DNA from: Silene conica
Lineage: Eukaryota > Streptophyta > Magnoliopsida > Caryophyllales > Caryophyllaceae
Direction of reading: 5' to 3'
Assembly: GCA_029255685.2 (NCBI GenBank)
Contig: CM055318.2
Span: 34,924,516 to 34,988,515, forward strand
DNA length: 64,000 nucleotides
A program made the position numbers and the translations under genes. Position 1 is the stretch's first letter. The number at the start of each line of letters is the position of its first letter. Positions 1 to 10,726 of this stretch are shown here, one piece after another. The notes beneath the pieces were generated by a model. It was not told the DNA's origin and searched no databases. It saw only the letters and a list, made by a program, of their open reading frames with translations.

Positions 1-2809
1 GAAAAGTCTTTGGATCCAGAAAGTACTTCACTACCTAAGAAGAAAAAATATTGTTCAGAAGAAAACTAAACAACAGTCGGGCGTTAAACAAGACTGCCCA
101 AGTACCTTGCAGTGGTTGAAAAAACATAACAAAATGGTTCCTGGTTACATAAGAAAACTAAAAGAATAGCATTTATTTGACTTCTAACAGTACTAGTAAA
201 AAAGTTTAGGTGAGCCATTTTGAACTATTAGGAGAAAATATGAAAAAAATTTAGTATTATTCGGCGGCACTTTACTCAGAATAACAGCTCTGAGTGGTTC
301 TGCAAACTTCAGTATTATTTGATGGCACTTTCCTCGTAGTATTATAGGTAATTGTGTGGTACATAAATTGTAACAAATATTCAGATGAACAAAATCTACT
401 TCATATACCTTCCAAAATGCCTGAAAGATCCTTGGTGGATTATAGAGAAAAGCTACACCGAGTCTCTCAGGGTAGTGGTTCTGCAAAATATTAATGATAT
501 CGCGGGCTGTCCGAACGGATACATTGGTACTCATTGAAAAGCCTGTGTAGTCAATCAACCAGCACATCTGTTCCTGGCTTTCGGGAAGATTGAGGATGGC
601 ATTCTCTAGCATATACACCAAATGACGAATATTACCTTCTGGTGATGTTGTGTTCTGCAATGCAAAGGAAGATGACTTTAACCGACCAACTCGACTAATA
701 TAAGCAGAATCCACATCATGAGGATAAAAGTAATAATCACCTGCTTCCCCGGCCTCATTATAAGGACAGTTCTTCCTTCACGATCACGAAAGTTTGCTCG
801 AGAAATTTTCCCCGTCTCACCTTCATGTGCTACTTCATGCTGGAATACATATTATTGAGACAATGTAAGGCGAATTTAGCATTCCGTTTATGAACATTAT
901 GGAAGTACATTGTGAAGGGATGCACGTTTATGGCACCACTAGAAAGTTCCAGTTTGTAAAAGCTACAATATGATAATGATCTTACCAAAGAAAATGCGAT
1001 TATAAAGTCGAAAAAAAATCTTGAAGTTGAAATACGCCATGATTGTACCTATGTCTATGGAATTCAGCATTTCATACCAACATAATCATCATTCATGACA
1101 AATCAAACTTATACACACCTGTAGATCAGTAATCTACCAAGGAATGTTACTTTTAAATTTTTTTGGCATGCCAAAGCCAAATGATGTTAATTGAAGCAAT
1201 TGAATTGACCAAACAATGCATAGCTTACCCAACGAATTTCCTCAGGCTTGTAAGAAGCCCTCCATTTTAGTGTCTCCTCTAACATTTTCTTTGCCTTCTC
1301 TACATTCCAGCTTCTTGCATCGAGATAGCGTCTCAGGCAACCTTCGGTACAGTACTTTGTGTCACGTCCAGTCAGTTGTCCAAGAGCCACTTTCAGCTCT
1401 TTTACCTAATTGGACAATAGCATAATTCATTACCAATTTGAGAAACCTAACAAAGTAACTCAATACTCTCACAACACTCGCAAAGTCGTAATCAATTATT
1501 AAACACTCTCACATCACTCGCAAAGTCGCAATCAATTATTAAACACTAGCAAATTGGCAAGACTATTTCAATTATAATTGTTTGTTTGGAAAGTGGTACC
1601 ACTACTTGAGAAGAGCTTTTAGCCTAGGACGAATGTTAACTTGAACTTGACCGCAATTGTTGGGCGAAACACGGTGATGAAGTGTAGAAGACGACTACTT
1701 CGTGAAAAGTTTCACCTATTCCGCTTTATATGAAGTGTCGAAGGAGCATCAGTCACGCGAAATGCAACCACAGCGCAATGTCGAAGTAACATAGCCTTGG
1801 ACCACGCAAATAAGTATATATGGAGTTATCTACCACTTAGAAGGGAATGTCACTCTATTTTCCTTATAAGGCCCTGCCATACTTCCTCTATTCCATCCTA
1901 CAAACATTTCGAGGTGGCAATAGGGTGGGTCGAGATCAGCTTTATATGGATAATGTCAAAGATTAGGTTGTGACCTGAAAGAACGGATATGGCCGGGTTG
2001 GATTTTCAGGTGTTGTCGGCTTAGGTTGAATTTCATATGTTGTTGCGAAATTTGCAACTAAAAGGTATAAAATCACATCGGGTCAATCATACTCTTTAAT
2101 TATTACGGAGTAGTTGTCTTTTGATTGGCAACTTCATTTGTGAGGTACTCACAGAATAATGATAGAACACACAAATCTTACAAGAAAGGTAAAAAAATAT
2201 GCAGAAAACAGCCCAAAAGTGAAACAAAGAGTTGCAACCGATAACTCCACTCGGAGCTGCCATTCAACCAATTCCATTTTTTGATAAAAACTTGCTTACA
2301 TGGATGCAACTATTCATTACAAGGGTTGCTCATTTAATAGCTAAGAGAACCCCAATTCTGACATTAGACTTTATATATACCGAAAAAAGCTGATAAAACG
2401 GAATATAAACATAATCTTAGTTGGGTTAAGTCGGGTTTGTTTTAAGTTTGATCTGATGTAACAGGGTATGTGATGTTGTTGGGTTAGATTTGGGTGCGAT
2501 GTTGTCATATTTGTAGGTGTTGGGTGGGTGAGACTTGAGAGTATGGGGCGATACAAATCAGCTTTCTTTGATCTCTCAGCTAAGCTATAGTGTTATCCAT
2601 TGCATTTATTATCAGGAGTACATCCTAAACAACACAATACAACAAAGGCAACACACTGAGCAAATACTCCATAATTAAAACACCTAAATCGAGTCAACAC
2701 ATTTAACAACCACCGACCACGATGATGACGACGAATGAATTACCTTTGCATCACGGTGTACGGAATCATTTTGATGATCATGGCTCTGAGAATTTCTCCA
2801 CTTGAACAT
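1..2809 (-). CDS. Sec14-like CRAL-TRIO domain protein, partial (5 exons visible)
   Basis: Phosphatidylinositol-transfer/lipid-binding protein of the plant Sec14-like family. Five exons join in frame on the minus strand: 2744-2809, 1229-1405, 741-839, 409-654 and 1-34, every visible intron having GT-AG ends and phase 0. The start is the ATG at 2809, giving a short polar N-terminus (MFKWRNSQSHDHQ...). Residues ~23-81 form the CRAL-TRIO N-terminal helical region (CLRRYLDARSWNVEKAKKML, then LKWRASYKPEEIRW). Residues ~82-196 begin the lipid-binding CRAL-TRIO fold (GRTVLIMRPGKQ, ENAILNLPESQEQM, LIDYTGFSMS, LQNHYPERLGVAFLYNPP). The last visible exon begins VVKYFLDPKT, also typical of the family; the C-terminus is outside the window. 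I see no stop or frameshift, so the gene looks intact. The exact paralogue and lipid partner cannot be told. Confidence 0.9.
1465..1544. repeat. 40-bp tandem duplication in CRAL-TRIO intron 1
   Basis: Two adjacent copies of a 40-base unit beginning ACTCTCAC and ending ATTATTAAAC, differing at a few positions. They lie in the first intron (1406-2743), just upstream of the acceptor of exon 2. The rest of this 1.3 kb intron is AT-rich with no recognised gene. Confidence 0.85.
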
Positions 2810-3780
2810 TATGATAATTCAGATCAATAATGATTCTACCTAACACTTTACAAATCAAAACCAAACACTTTAATCAACAACTGAATTATGTCCATAAACG
2901 ATGTGATCCCAGGCCACCATAATACGTATATAATTAATTATGCAATTAAAAAAGTAGACCAAAAATTGTCAACAACAATATAGAGTACAAGTAAAGAACA
3001 ACGTGCACCTGTTGCAACTCCACAAATAATAATAATACTTGCCGACCTTAATAAATAATAATTTTGTATCACCAGACGTGATTAGTGATAATGATGCTGC
3101 TTAATTATAATTAATTAATTAACTAACAATTGGGGAATAGTCAAAAATTTGCATCAAAAAGTACGAAAGAGTATGATGATATAATTAAGAGGTTGATCAA
3201 AGAAGATGGAGTAGATGATGATATGAATGACTGTAAATGGATTGAAAAAAAAGAAAAAAAAAGTGGAAAAAAGAGTGAATAGACAGACATACACAGAGGA
3301 GCTGTTGATGAAGATGAAATGAATAGATTGGAAGAAATGCGAAGCGATAGAAGAAGAGTAAAGTGAAAGAAGGAGGAGAGATTGAATTTGGTGTTACTCA
3401 GAAAACTAGTTATTACTGGGTACTTTCTCTGATTATTGTCCTTATTCTTACTTATTGTGTTTTTAAGGGAGAAAATAATAAAGGTGTGATTGTCTGATTG
3501 TGATTTGTCAGTGATGATGAATTAGAGAGGCTATAGTCTGGTCAGTCTTTCTAGAAACCCCAATGAATTCTTGCTGTCTTCCCCTCGTGTGTTTCCCCTT
3601 TCCACTTCTTCCAATTTGTGGGTCCGTCCACTTTGGTGTCGTGCGTCGGGGACTCACGGTTTGCCTTAATGTACTCGGTGGAGTATATGTTGTACTTGGT
3701 AGTGTGACGTATTTGGTCGAGTACATGTGATTTCGATCGAGTATTCGGTTTGTTTTCATTTCCACGAGATATTAATTAGA
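2810..3780 (-). promoter_or_regulatory. Presumed 5' leader and promoter of the CRAL-TRIO gene
   Basis: No supported coding sequence. On the minus strand the stretch around 3290-3400 is pyrimidine-rich (CTTC/TCTTC runs), as in plant 5' leaders, about 500-600 bases upstream of the start codon, so the leader may contain an intron. I could not fix a TATA box or transcription start. A small open frame at 3508-3765 has no family resemblance and is ignored. Confidence 0.35.
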
Positions 3781-4157
3781 TTCCGGGATTATTCTTAATC
3801 ACTTTTTATTTCATTAAACATCTCAATCGTTAGTTTTCTCTCATTAATCAAACCCTAATCACTATAGTTAATATCTCACAAGGAATTTGTTCGTGTTGAT
3901 CGTCGTAGTTCGTGCATCAATCGTTATTTGCAAGTAAGTCTTGATTTATTTCAGTCAGTTTGAACCTTAGGGTTAAGAGTAGCCTTTGGCCAGTTTGTGA
4001 TATGTATGGTATGATGTTATAGGTGGAGAGTTCGTAGAGAAGCAAATCTGGTGTTGATTCGTCGTATTTGCCTTTTTTTTTTTTTTTTTTTTTTGAAGGG
4101 ATCGTCGTATTTGCCTTAAGGTAGCATTTCCCTGCTCAGATTCTGTTATGTTGATTT
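3781..4157 (+). other. Spacer with a possible orphan plus-strand 5' leader exon
   Basis: This segment resembles a plant 5' leader: a CAAACCCTAATC box near 3846-3857, a pyrimidine-rich start and a plausible splice donor GTAAGTC near 3934. No coding sequence follows, because a retrotransposon enters at 4158 and the far side is repeat. It may be the first exon of a gene cut off by the insertion, or chance. Confidence 0.2.
4059..4117. mobile_element. Tiny poly(T) retro-insertion flanked by a 16-bp duplication
   Basis: TCGTCGTATTTGCCTT occurs at 4059-4074 and again at 4102-4117. The 27 bases between are about 20 T followed by GAAGGGA. A long target-site duplication next to a homopolymer is the signature of target-primed reverse transcription, here leaving only a poly(A) tail and about 7 bases of the template on the minus strand. 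Confidence 0.7.
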
Positions 4158-4390
4158 TGTTGGGGAATGTGTGTCCTCAACAATAGTGCGATCACGACAG
4201 TGATAAAATCATTGTCATAAATCTTATGAAATGAATATGCAAGGGACGATCCAATATTGATTTAGTCAACTGACCAACATTAATCGGTAATGATTGGCTG
4301 ACTAGAGTTTAACATTACTATCGTATGACGGTGGTGGTCAGTTGATCCCTTTAGGTCACACCTATAGGACTAACACTAGTAGAAAAAGTC

Positions 4391-4960
4391 TCATTGACAT
4401 CGTTTATTTTGCCCCATTTACATCGCTTTTTGGCGATGTATCTGGGGGCGACATTTACAGCATTTTTTCCCTTTACATCATTTCTAAAAACGATGTAAAT
4501 AGCATACTATTAACATCGCTTATAAGTGAAAACCGATGTTAATAATGTCTCAATTACATCATTTTTGGTTGTAAACCGATGTTAATAATATCTCAATTAC
4601 ATCGTTTTTGGTCTGAAACCGATGTAAATAGCATATCATTAACATCGGTTTTAAGTGATAACCGATGTTAATAGTGTCTCAATTACATCGTTTTAAATCG
4701 GAAACCGATGTTAATAGTGTCTCAATTATATCGTTTTAAATTGGAAACCGATGTTAATAGTGTCTCAACTACATCGTTTTAAATTGGAAACCGATGTTAA
4801 TAGTGTCTCAATTACATCGTTTTTTATTGGAAACCGATATTAATGATGTATCAATTACATCGTTTTTAGTTAGAAACCGATGTAAATATTACTTTATTTA
4901 TTACAATAACATCGATTTATTTTCAAAACCGATGTAATGTAGATGACAGTAACATCATTT
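4391..4960. repeat. Left subterminal repeat array of the CACTA element
   Basis: A run of direct and inverted ACATCG(G/T)TTT and AACCGATG motifs with a longer period of about 60 bases (AACCGATGTTAATAGTGTCT, then a second half). These are the likely transposase-binding sites. Near copies such as those at about 4690-4800 differ by only a few bases, suggesting local amplification. Confidence 0.85.
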
Positions 4961-5028
4961 TATATTCATTCTAGCAACTCAAATTATATAATTTATCTGA
5001 ACATATTTGTGAAGTTTACATTTTTACA

Positions 5029-5060
5029 CTAGTGGAGAACCTGCAAAATGGATCAATATA
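5029..5060 (-). mobile_element. Degenerate Helitron-like 3' terminus inside the CACTA
   Basis: On the minus strand the sequence reads TTTTGCAGGTTCTCCACTAGT, minus its first base resembling the 3' end of the clear Helitron at 52936 (GCACGGGTTCTACACTAGT). The terminal CTAG-T is present but the hairpin is decayed. If real, the captured exons may have come in a Helitron nested in the CACTA. The 5' end was not found. Confidence 0.3.
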
Positions 5061-5391
5061 CAAATAATAACCATGGAACAATATTTGAATAATAATAATA
5101 TATTTATTCTCATTAAAATACCAATATCAATACAATTGTTTCACAACCACAGCCAAAACAGCAAGCAATTTAATTACAAATAAAACATCAATACTTAAAA
5201 GCTAAAAAATAAGCATACCCTTAGAATTTCAAGAACAAGTATGCGTTGCCATAACGGTAGATCAAGAGTGGTAACCCTCTCACTAATATACCGAGGAAAA
5301 CCTACCACAGGAAACAAAGAAGTAAAGCAGACTGGTCAGACCTAACTCAGAAGCTTTTCAGACTTGAAGTACTCTGGAATGGTGATAAGCT

Positions 5392-5516
5392 GATAACCCC
5401 CTTTTGAAGCTCGCCAAAGGACATCACACATTGACGAACGGTCTGGTTATTCTTCAATACTTTTCCAGCACACATGATTTTTACATCATTAACTATTTTT
5501 GGTGCAAGCTTTTTAT
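5392..5516 (-). pseudogene. Captured exon of a membrane-anchored ubiquitin-fold (MUB) gene
   Basis: A CAG acceptor at 5517-5519 is followed by a frame reading DKKLAPKIVNDVKIMCAGK, then VLKNNQTVRQCVMSFGEL and QKGVI. This matches the central exon of plant MUB proteins, prenylated ubiquitin-fold proteins that tether E2 enzymes to the plasma membrane (family signature DIKL-(I/M)-AGK(I/V)L-N..TV..C...FGEL). Similarity ends abruptly after GVI, and the following family segment and the C-terminal CAAX box are absent. It is therefore a fragment carried by the CACTA element, not a gene. The splice acceptor implies capture of genomic DNA rather than cDNA. Confidence 0.7.
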
Positions 5517-6212
5517 CTGAAGAAAACAATAAACAGTAGAGGCTTAAAATTATTTAATGCCACAGCTAAAGAAAGGTAGCAATTATCACTTAAACTAACA
5601 TAAAGTAACACGTCGTATGACAAACAACCCAACATGAAAACTCATGCAATTTACAGGGTAATTTATAGGATAGACCGAGATAAAAAAAAAAAAAAATCCT
5701 GAAGCAAAAACCACAGATGCATGTAATTATATCAGAACATTCAACAGTCGATCATGTCTTCACCTGTAAGCAGGCCAGTGTTTCTCCGAAAAATAAAGTG
5801 TATTCCTGTTCGAGAGCAGGCAAATACGATAAAAAAGGCCAAAGACTTTTGTGTGCTGCTTTGATATATTTTGAATATAAGGGTGCACCCTGTGCTCACA
5901 AGCTTCTTCAATGTAACCATCATAAGAAGTGCAGAAACACTAATATACAACACCTCATTAAATTTACTTTTGACAGAAACATTAGATCCAGTAATTATAG
6001 ACACACAACATCTACAAACAGTATAAAACGATGCACCTGATGTTTAGTTAGACTACTGCACCAGTATTAGGAACTGTCCTATCTCTCCTATAATGGAAAA
6101 AGGCATCTTCGGGAGTAGGCAGGAGAAGACTATGTGCCTTGAGAATAGGAAGGGCAGGCAGACTTACTAGACCAGTTAAGGTAAATCTAGCCTACTATAT
6201 TAAAACGAGTTA

Positions 6213-6455
6213 CTATAAGACTATAAATATGCTCTCAGGACCCTTATACTCTCCGTAGACTGACTTCAAGCGTACCGCATAAGGCATAGAAGGGTAAAGC
6301 GTAAATACATACTCTACCAACTCTTGTTTTATTCGTACATCTACCTTGTCTTCATTAAACCCGAGCATATTTCCAAGTAGAAGTAGCTCCCAGAACTGAA
6401 AGATTTTAAATGCAAACCAGCTGCCGGCTCTATATTCCCTATTTTTTACCTTCAA
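6213..6455 (-). other. Unrecognised 80-aa open frame in the CACTA interior
   Basis: Reads as a plausible protein (FKIFQFWELLLLGNMLGF, later VEYVFTLYPSMPYAVRL and KSVYGEYKGPES) on the same strand as the two recognised captured exons. I cannot assign it to a family. It may be another captured exon with read-through, or a chance frame in AT-rich DNA. Confidence 0.25.
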
Positions 6456-6565
6456 AAAGTAGAATCCTTAGAGTATAGCTCGTTAGTTAGCGGACAAGTT
6501 AAACTAGAGATCTGCATCAAAGTAATTAACCTTAAAAATGACAACTAATTTAAAAGAGAAAGAAC

Positions 6566-6718
6566 CTTAATGTACCAATAAATAAACTTCTCAAAAGTAT
6601 CTTCAGTGTTAAATACCTCAGATTTAGTGATGAGAGATGAACTGTAATATCTAATAACATGGCTAACAGAACGCAACACCAACCGTCGAAAAAAAGGTTC
6701 TCCAGCTTCTCCTTCAGC
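6566..6718 (-). pseudogene. Captured exon resembling MON2 (armadillo-repeat trafficking protein)
   Basis: A 51-codon open stretch starting after a CAG acceptor (6719-6721) and ending at a possible donor GTTCTT (6565). Its first 36 residues (GEPFFRRLVLRSVSHVIR, YYSSSLITKSEVF) closely resemble a conserved plant MON2 segment as I recall it; MON2 is a large Golgi/endosome trafficking protein related to Sec7-family GEFs. The remainder (NTEDTFEKFIYWYIK) does not match that family, so the fragment is truncated or fused. It is one exon inside the CACTA, far too short to be functional as MON2. Family assignment is from memory and needs a search. Confidence 0.5.
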
Positions 6719-6844
6719 CTGAAAAAAGAAACAAGTAAAACTGAGGCTTCAATTTGCCATTGCTTCCAATTACTTGTGGATATTAAAATCTGTGAAAACT
6801 ATGTGCTACCTCCGATCCGCATTAGTACGAAGAGATGTCATTAG

Positions 6845-8935
6845 AAGATAGCATATTTGGTGGCGCAAGACCTGCACTATTTAAACCATTTAGTTAAATT
6901 TAAGACTCCAGGCATAGTGCGAAAAAACACAAAAGTTAGATCCTCCAATAAACGAAGCAGATTTGCTCCAGCTTTGGTAAGGCTGTCTCTTGTTACAGGT
7001 TGACTACAGAAACGCTATCATATGCTACTAATTACACGTATAGCTTGCAACATATGCTATATAGCTCATGTATTATTTACATCAGATGATTAATATAGCT
7101 CATTGAAGGGTTGGATTTCGTAGAGAAGATCAGCCAGGTGAAGACGGTCCAAGTGAATACTACTTCTCCTTATTTCAAGTAAGGAAAATAATGCTATTTT
7201 TTCTGCTAGTTCTAATCTAAGATGTTCAGTTTAGGGCAGTGCATTGTAAACTGAAAAATGTTACCTCTTTTCTGCTGGTTTTCAGGGTGGAGAAGCTGAT
7301 TGGTGACCAAAGAACTGTAGTGGCTGAAAGAGGCTTCAATCGCCCTTACTCAAAAGTTAATATCACCAACTGCGGCCTTCTAGAGTAACACTGTGATGCT
7401 ACTCGTTGTCGTATCTCGTTCTTATTCATCATTTTTGTCATATATATAGATTGAACATAATTGCAGGTGTTTGGAAAAGCATTCTACATTGTCTTTCAAA
7501 ACCTGTATATGCTGAAAGGATTCTAATCTGTTATAGGAATGAATCAGTATATGATCAGGGATTCAGGGGTGGTAAGATGTAGATTTAATTCTCAAAGACA
7601 AAAGAATCTTTGTACTGTCCCTTCTGATGGCTTATATGTGTACGCCACTCAACACTTGGACACTTAGGGTAAATCAAAACATAAAAGACTTTCACAAATT
7701 GTCGAGTCCGATACCTGGACACGTATATAGCTCCCAAGATAAAAAAAAAATTGAACATCCATTCTGTACAGGATATGGAGGGAGAAGAATGACAGGATCA
7801 TTACTTCAATCCACGTAAATGAATTTTGAAAATAGGGTCATCGAGGGATAATTAACATGGGTGTATAATTCGAGGCTTCAGCAACTATCTTCAAGTGAAG
7901 TTTGGTAAATTACGATGATTGTCAGCAAACTCGTGCACCAAACGTTTCAAAACCAATCCTCTTTTTCCCTGCATGTGGCCCTAATCATTTTTGACACCAT
8001 TACATTTTTACTCTCGAGATAATCTGAGGCGACACTTGCTAGGGCCTTTAGTCAGCTTGGTACTAATGTTTCCGCTTCACCTTGTTTCAAGTACTGAACA
8101 GGCAGACCATGTACCTGAGAATTTTGAAAACCATAATTCAATCAAATACCCAGCCTGGCAATATAACTGTTACACTACAGTCAGTCGACAAGTGAGAAAT
8201 ATCGTTTGAGTTGGGGAAGGGGTTAAAGGAACTAGAATATATACCGCAGAGTAAAGCCATCCATGCAAGGTTTGCCAGCGAAGGATCCCTGACTAAGACG
8301 TTCTCTCACTTAAACAACAGACAACAGCTAACTGTTGCAAAATTGTTGAACACTTGTGCATCTATTACCAGAAAAGACAAAAGGAAAACTATATCATAAA
8401 CGCGTTGTCCTGGACCAAATTTCAACTTTGTAAAATTGTCACATGCTTGAAGCTATTATTGCATGATTCAATCTCATTGTATGAGAAGCCATAAAAGTTA
8501 CATCGTTGGATTTAAAGGTAACTCGGTCAACCTCCAAATGTAACTAGTTTTTGTTCACAAAGTTTCAGCTGGATAACTGATAAAACAATTTTGTACCGCT
8601 GTCCAAGCATAATATCATTCTTTAGGATGAAGGTGAAGGTCAAGTAAAGAATAGTCGGACATTCATTATCGCGTACTCTTGATTATACTATCGATTTCTT
8701 AGTAACTGTTAAATGTATAACCTTATTTCTACCACAATCACATATATACTTCATACATAAACAATAATTCCTACCTTTACACCATGAAACTTCAGACATC
8801 AAATTGAATAGAATTGACTCCAAAAGAAACATAATTGAATTAAATTGACTCCAAAAGAAGCATAATTGAATTGAATTTAATCCAAATTGAAGAATTAATT
8901 AATTAAGTAAAAAACCCAAACCTTAGCCTGAGGAA
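6845..8935. other. CACTA interior without recognisable genes
   Basis: Moderately AT-rich DNA with exon-like pieces I could not assign. One is plus-strand 7287-7388, which follows an AG acceptor and reads VEKLIGDQRTVVAERGFNRP before a stop. Open frames at 7991-8209 and 8211-8399 have no family resemblance. The base composition differs from the arrays on either side, consistent with captured host DNA. Confidence 0.4.
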
Positions 8936-8970
8936 ACTGAAACAATGTCGTAGCGGCGAAGGCAGAACAG

Positions 8971-9040
8971 CGGCGAAAGCGACGAGCAGCGAACGGCGCG
9001 GCGAAAGCGACGAGCAGTGAACGGCGCGGCGAAAGCCGCG
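8971..9040. repeat. GC-rich 28-bp tandem repeat
   Basis: Two and a half copies of a 28-base unit (CGGCGAAAGCGACGAGCAG...), one change between the complete units. It is strikingly GC-rich within an AT-rich element and lies at the upstream end of the captured minus-strand fragments, followed on that strand by CTAATTTC-type leader sequence. It may derive from the 5' exon of a captured gene. Confidence 0.7.
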
Positions 9041-9139
9041 TCGAAATTAGGGCTTTGCGTTTTCTAATTGATAGTTTCCTATTGTAAGGGAAACTGTTGT
9101 GTTCTACGTTTTATTGTTTTTTGTTTTTCCTTTTTTTTT

Positions 9140-9722
9140 TTAAGGAAATTTGCTTACATCGCTTTAATAGTCGGGAGCTAAACGATGTATTGGATATATC
9201 ATCTAAATAGCTTAACGTCGGTTTTATTAAAACCGATGCAACTTAAGAAATTAACATCGGTTTTGTAACATTCGATGCTAACAACCGATGTAAATAATAA
9301 ATAATTAAATAATTAACATCGTTTCTAATATAAAAACGATGTAATTAGCAAAAGTTACATCAATTATATCGTTTTTAGTACAAAATGATGTTACACTGGC
9401 GATGTCAATAACACTTTTTCTACTAGTGAATTAACATCGGTTTTGATTTCGAAGCGATGTAAATAACAAAATTATCTTAGTTGCTAAACATCAGTTAACT
9501 TAAACCAATGCAATTAATTATCATTAACATCGGTTTTATAACAAATCGATGTAAAATCATATAATTAACATCGGTTTTGATTTCGAAGCGATGTAAAATT
9601 ATATAATTAACATCTGTTTTGATTTCGAAGCGATGTAAATAACAACAATTAGATCAATTACATCAGTTTTAGTAAAAACCGATGTTATAGTGGCGATGTC
9701 AATAGCACCTTTTGTACTAGTG
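9140..9722. repeat. Right subterminal repeat array of the CACTA element
   Basis: Same ACATCG/CGATGT motif vocabulary as the left end, in both orientations. It includes an internal near-copy of the terminus near 9385-9427 (GGCGATGTCAATA...TTTTTCTACTAGTG) about 300 bases before the true end, so the end seems to have been duplicated. Confidence 0.8.
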
Positions 9723-10726
9723 TAACCCCTTAAACGTATATTGATTAATTGTATAGGATACAGATTGATCGATATTCTTAAAACCGTATATTGAGAAATT
9801 AGAGGTTGAATCTTAAGGTAAGATTTATATTTGAAATTGAAATGTGTCAATTGTCAAATGTTAATCGATATTTATGAAATATCGAAATTAGTATAATGAA
9901 TGATTCATGGTTATGACAAACGTTGTTAATATATCGTATCGACGATTATTACGATAACCATATGTTGGGACAGTGATTTCGAATCACTCAATAATTTGTT
10001 AAATGTGATTTAATTAATTTAGAAATATTATTTACGTGATAAGTTTATATTTTAAATTAATACAATTGTCATGTCACATATGATGTAACGTAATTGTACA
10101 AATTATAAAACGTAAAATGAAAGTGCATTTTACAGGTGCCGGTTTTGGTGATAATGTTTTATGGGTTGAAATATGAAATTAATACCCTAAAAACATATTG
10201 AGTAAATAGCCTTAATACCTAAGGTCATGTGCAAGACACAAATTGACTCTTTCACTACCCAAGACCTTGTGTCTCACGGCTAAACCCAACCCCAACCATC
10301 CCATTCTATAAATATGTAGTAATACACATATTCTAAGACTAATGAAAAACCTAGCTTCTTTCTAGTGTGAGAAAGTTTACTACAACCACAATAATATTAT
10401 CTTCATAATATTATCTATAATACTACTATTAGTATTAGTATACGGTTTTAACCCAAATCCGTCTCCTAGCTCGGGTTCGGTTATTTGGTCCGTTTAAGGT
10501 AAGGTCTTGGTGCTCACTCATTGGAGGCAAGCTTACTTGGTTGCTCTTGGAGGATCGTCCTTAGCATATTTCGGACCGGTTGTAAGAATACGATTCTCAT
10601 TATTTCCGCTTTTATTTTGCATGCATAAGATTAGATCGTTTAAACTAAATTAATATGAGATTAATTAGTAAATTAGTAAGACTAATATATAAGAACTAGC
10701 TAGTATGACTACCTCGAGTTCCAACA

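Larger units (their letters stand above)
4374..9722. mobile_element. CACTA (En/Spm-type) transposon with captured gene fragments
   Basis: The left end reads CACTAGTAGAAAAAG and the right end, read inward, CACTAGTACAAAAGG, matching the CACTA superfamily. The 3-bp duplication TAA (4371-4373 and 9723-9725) and the intact homologous site in the 3' LTR prove an insertion of 5349 bp. Both ends carry dense arrays of short ACATCG/CGATGT motifs in both orientations, as expected for transposase-binding subterminal repeats. No transposase (TNPD-like) reading frame is visible, so it is non-autonomous. The interior (about 4970-9130) instead carries exon-like fragments on the minus strand, two of which I recognise (MUB-like at 5392-5516, MON2-like at 6566-6718). 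Confidence 0.93.
4158..10726 (+). repeat. 5' LTR of TR-GAG copy 1, split by a CACTA transposon
   Basis: LTR sequence lies at 4158-4373 and 9726-10726. The two parts rebuild a 1217-bp LTR of exactly the same length as the 3' LTR. It starts TGTTGGGGAATG and ends GAGTTCCAACA. The interruption is the CACTA element 4374-9722 plus its TAA duplication. Confidence 0.95.

Noticed and set aside
5717..6040. 107-residue plus-strand frame beginning MHVII, like a MUB segment
   Set aside because: Wrong strand for the MUB fragment and the resemblance stops after five residues.
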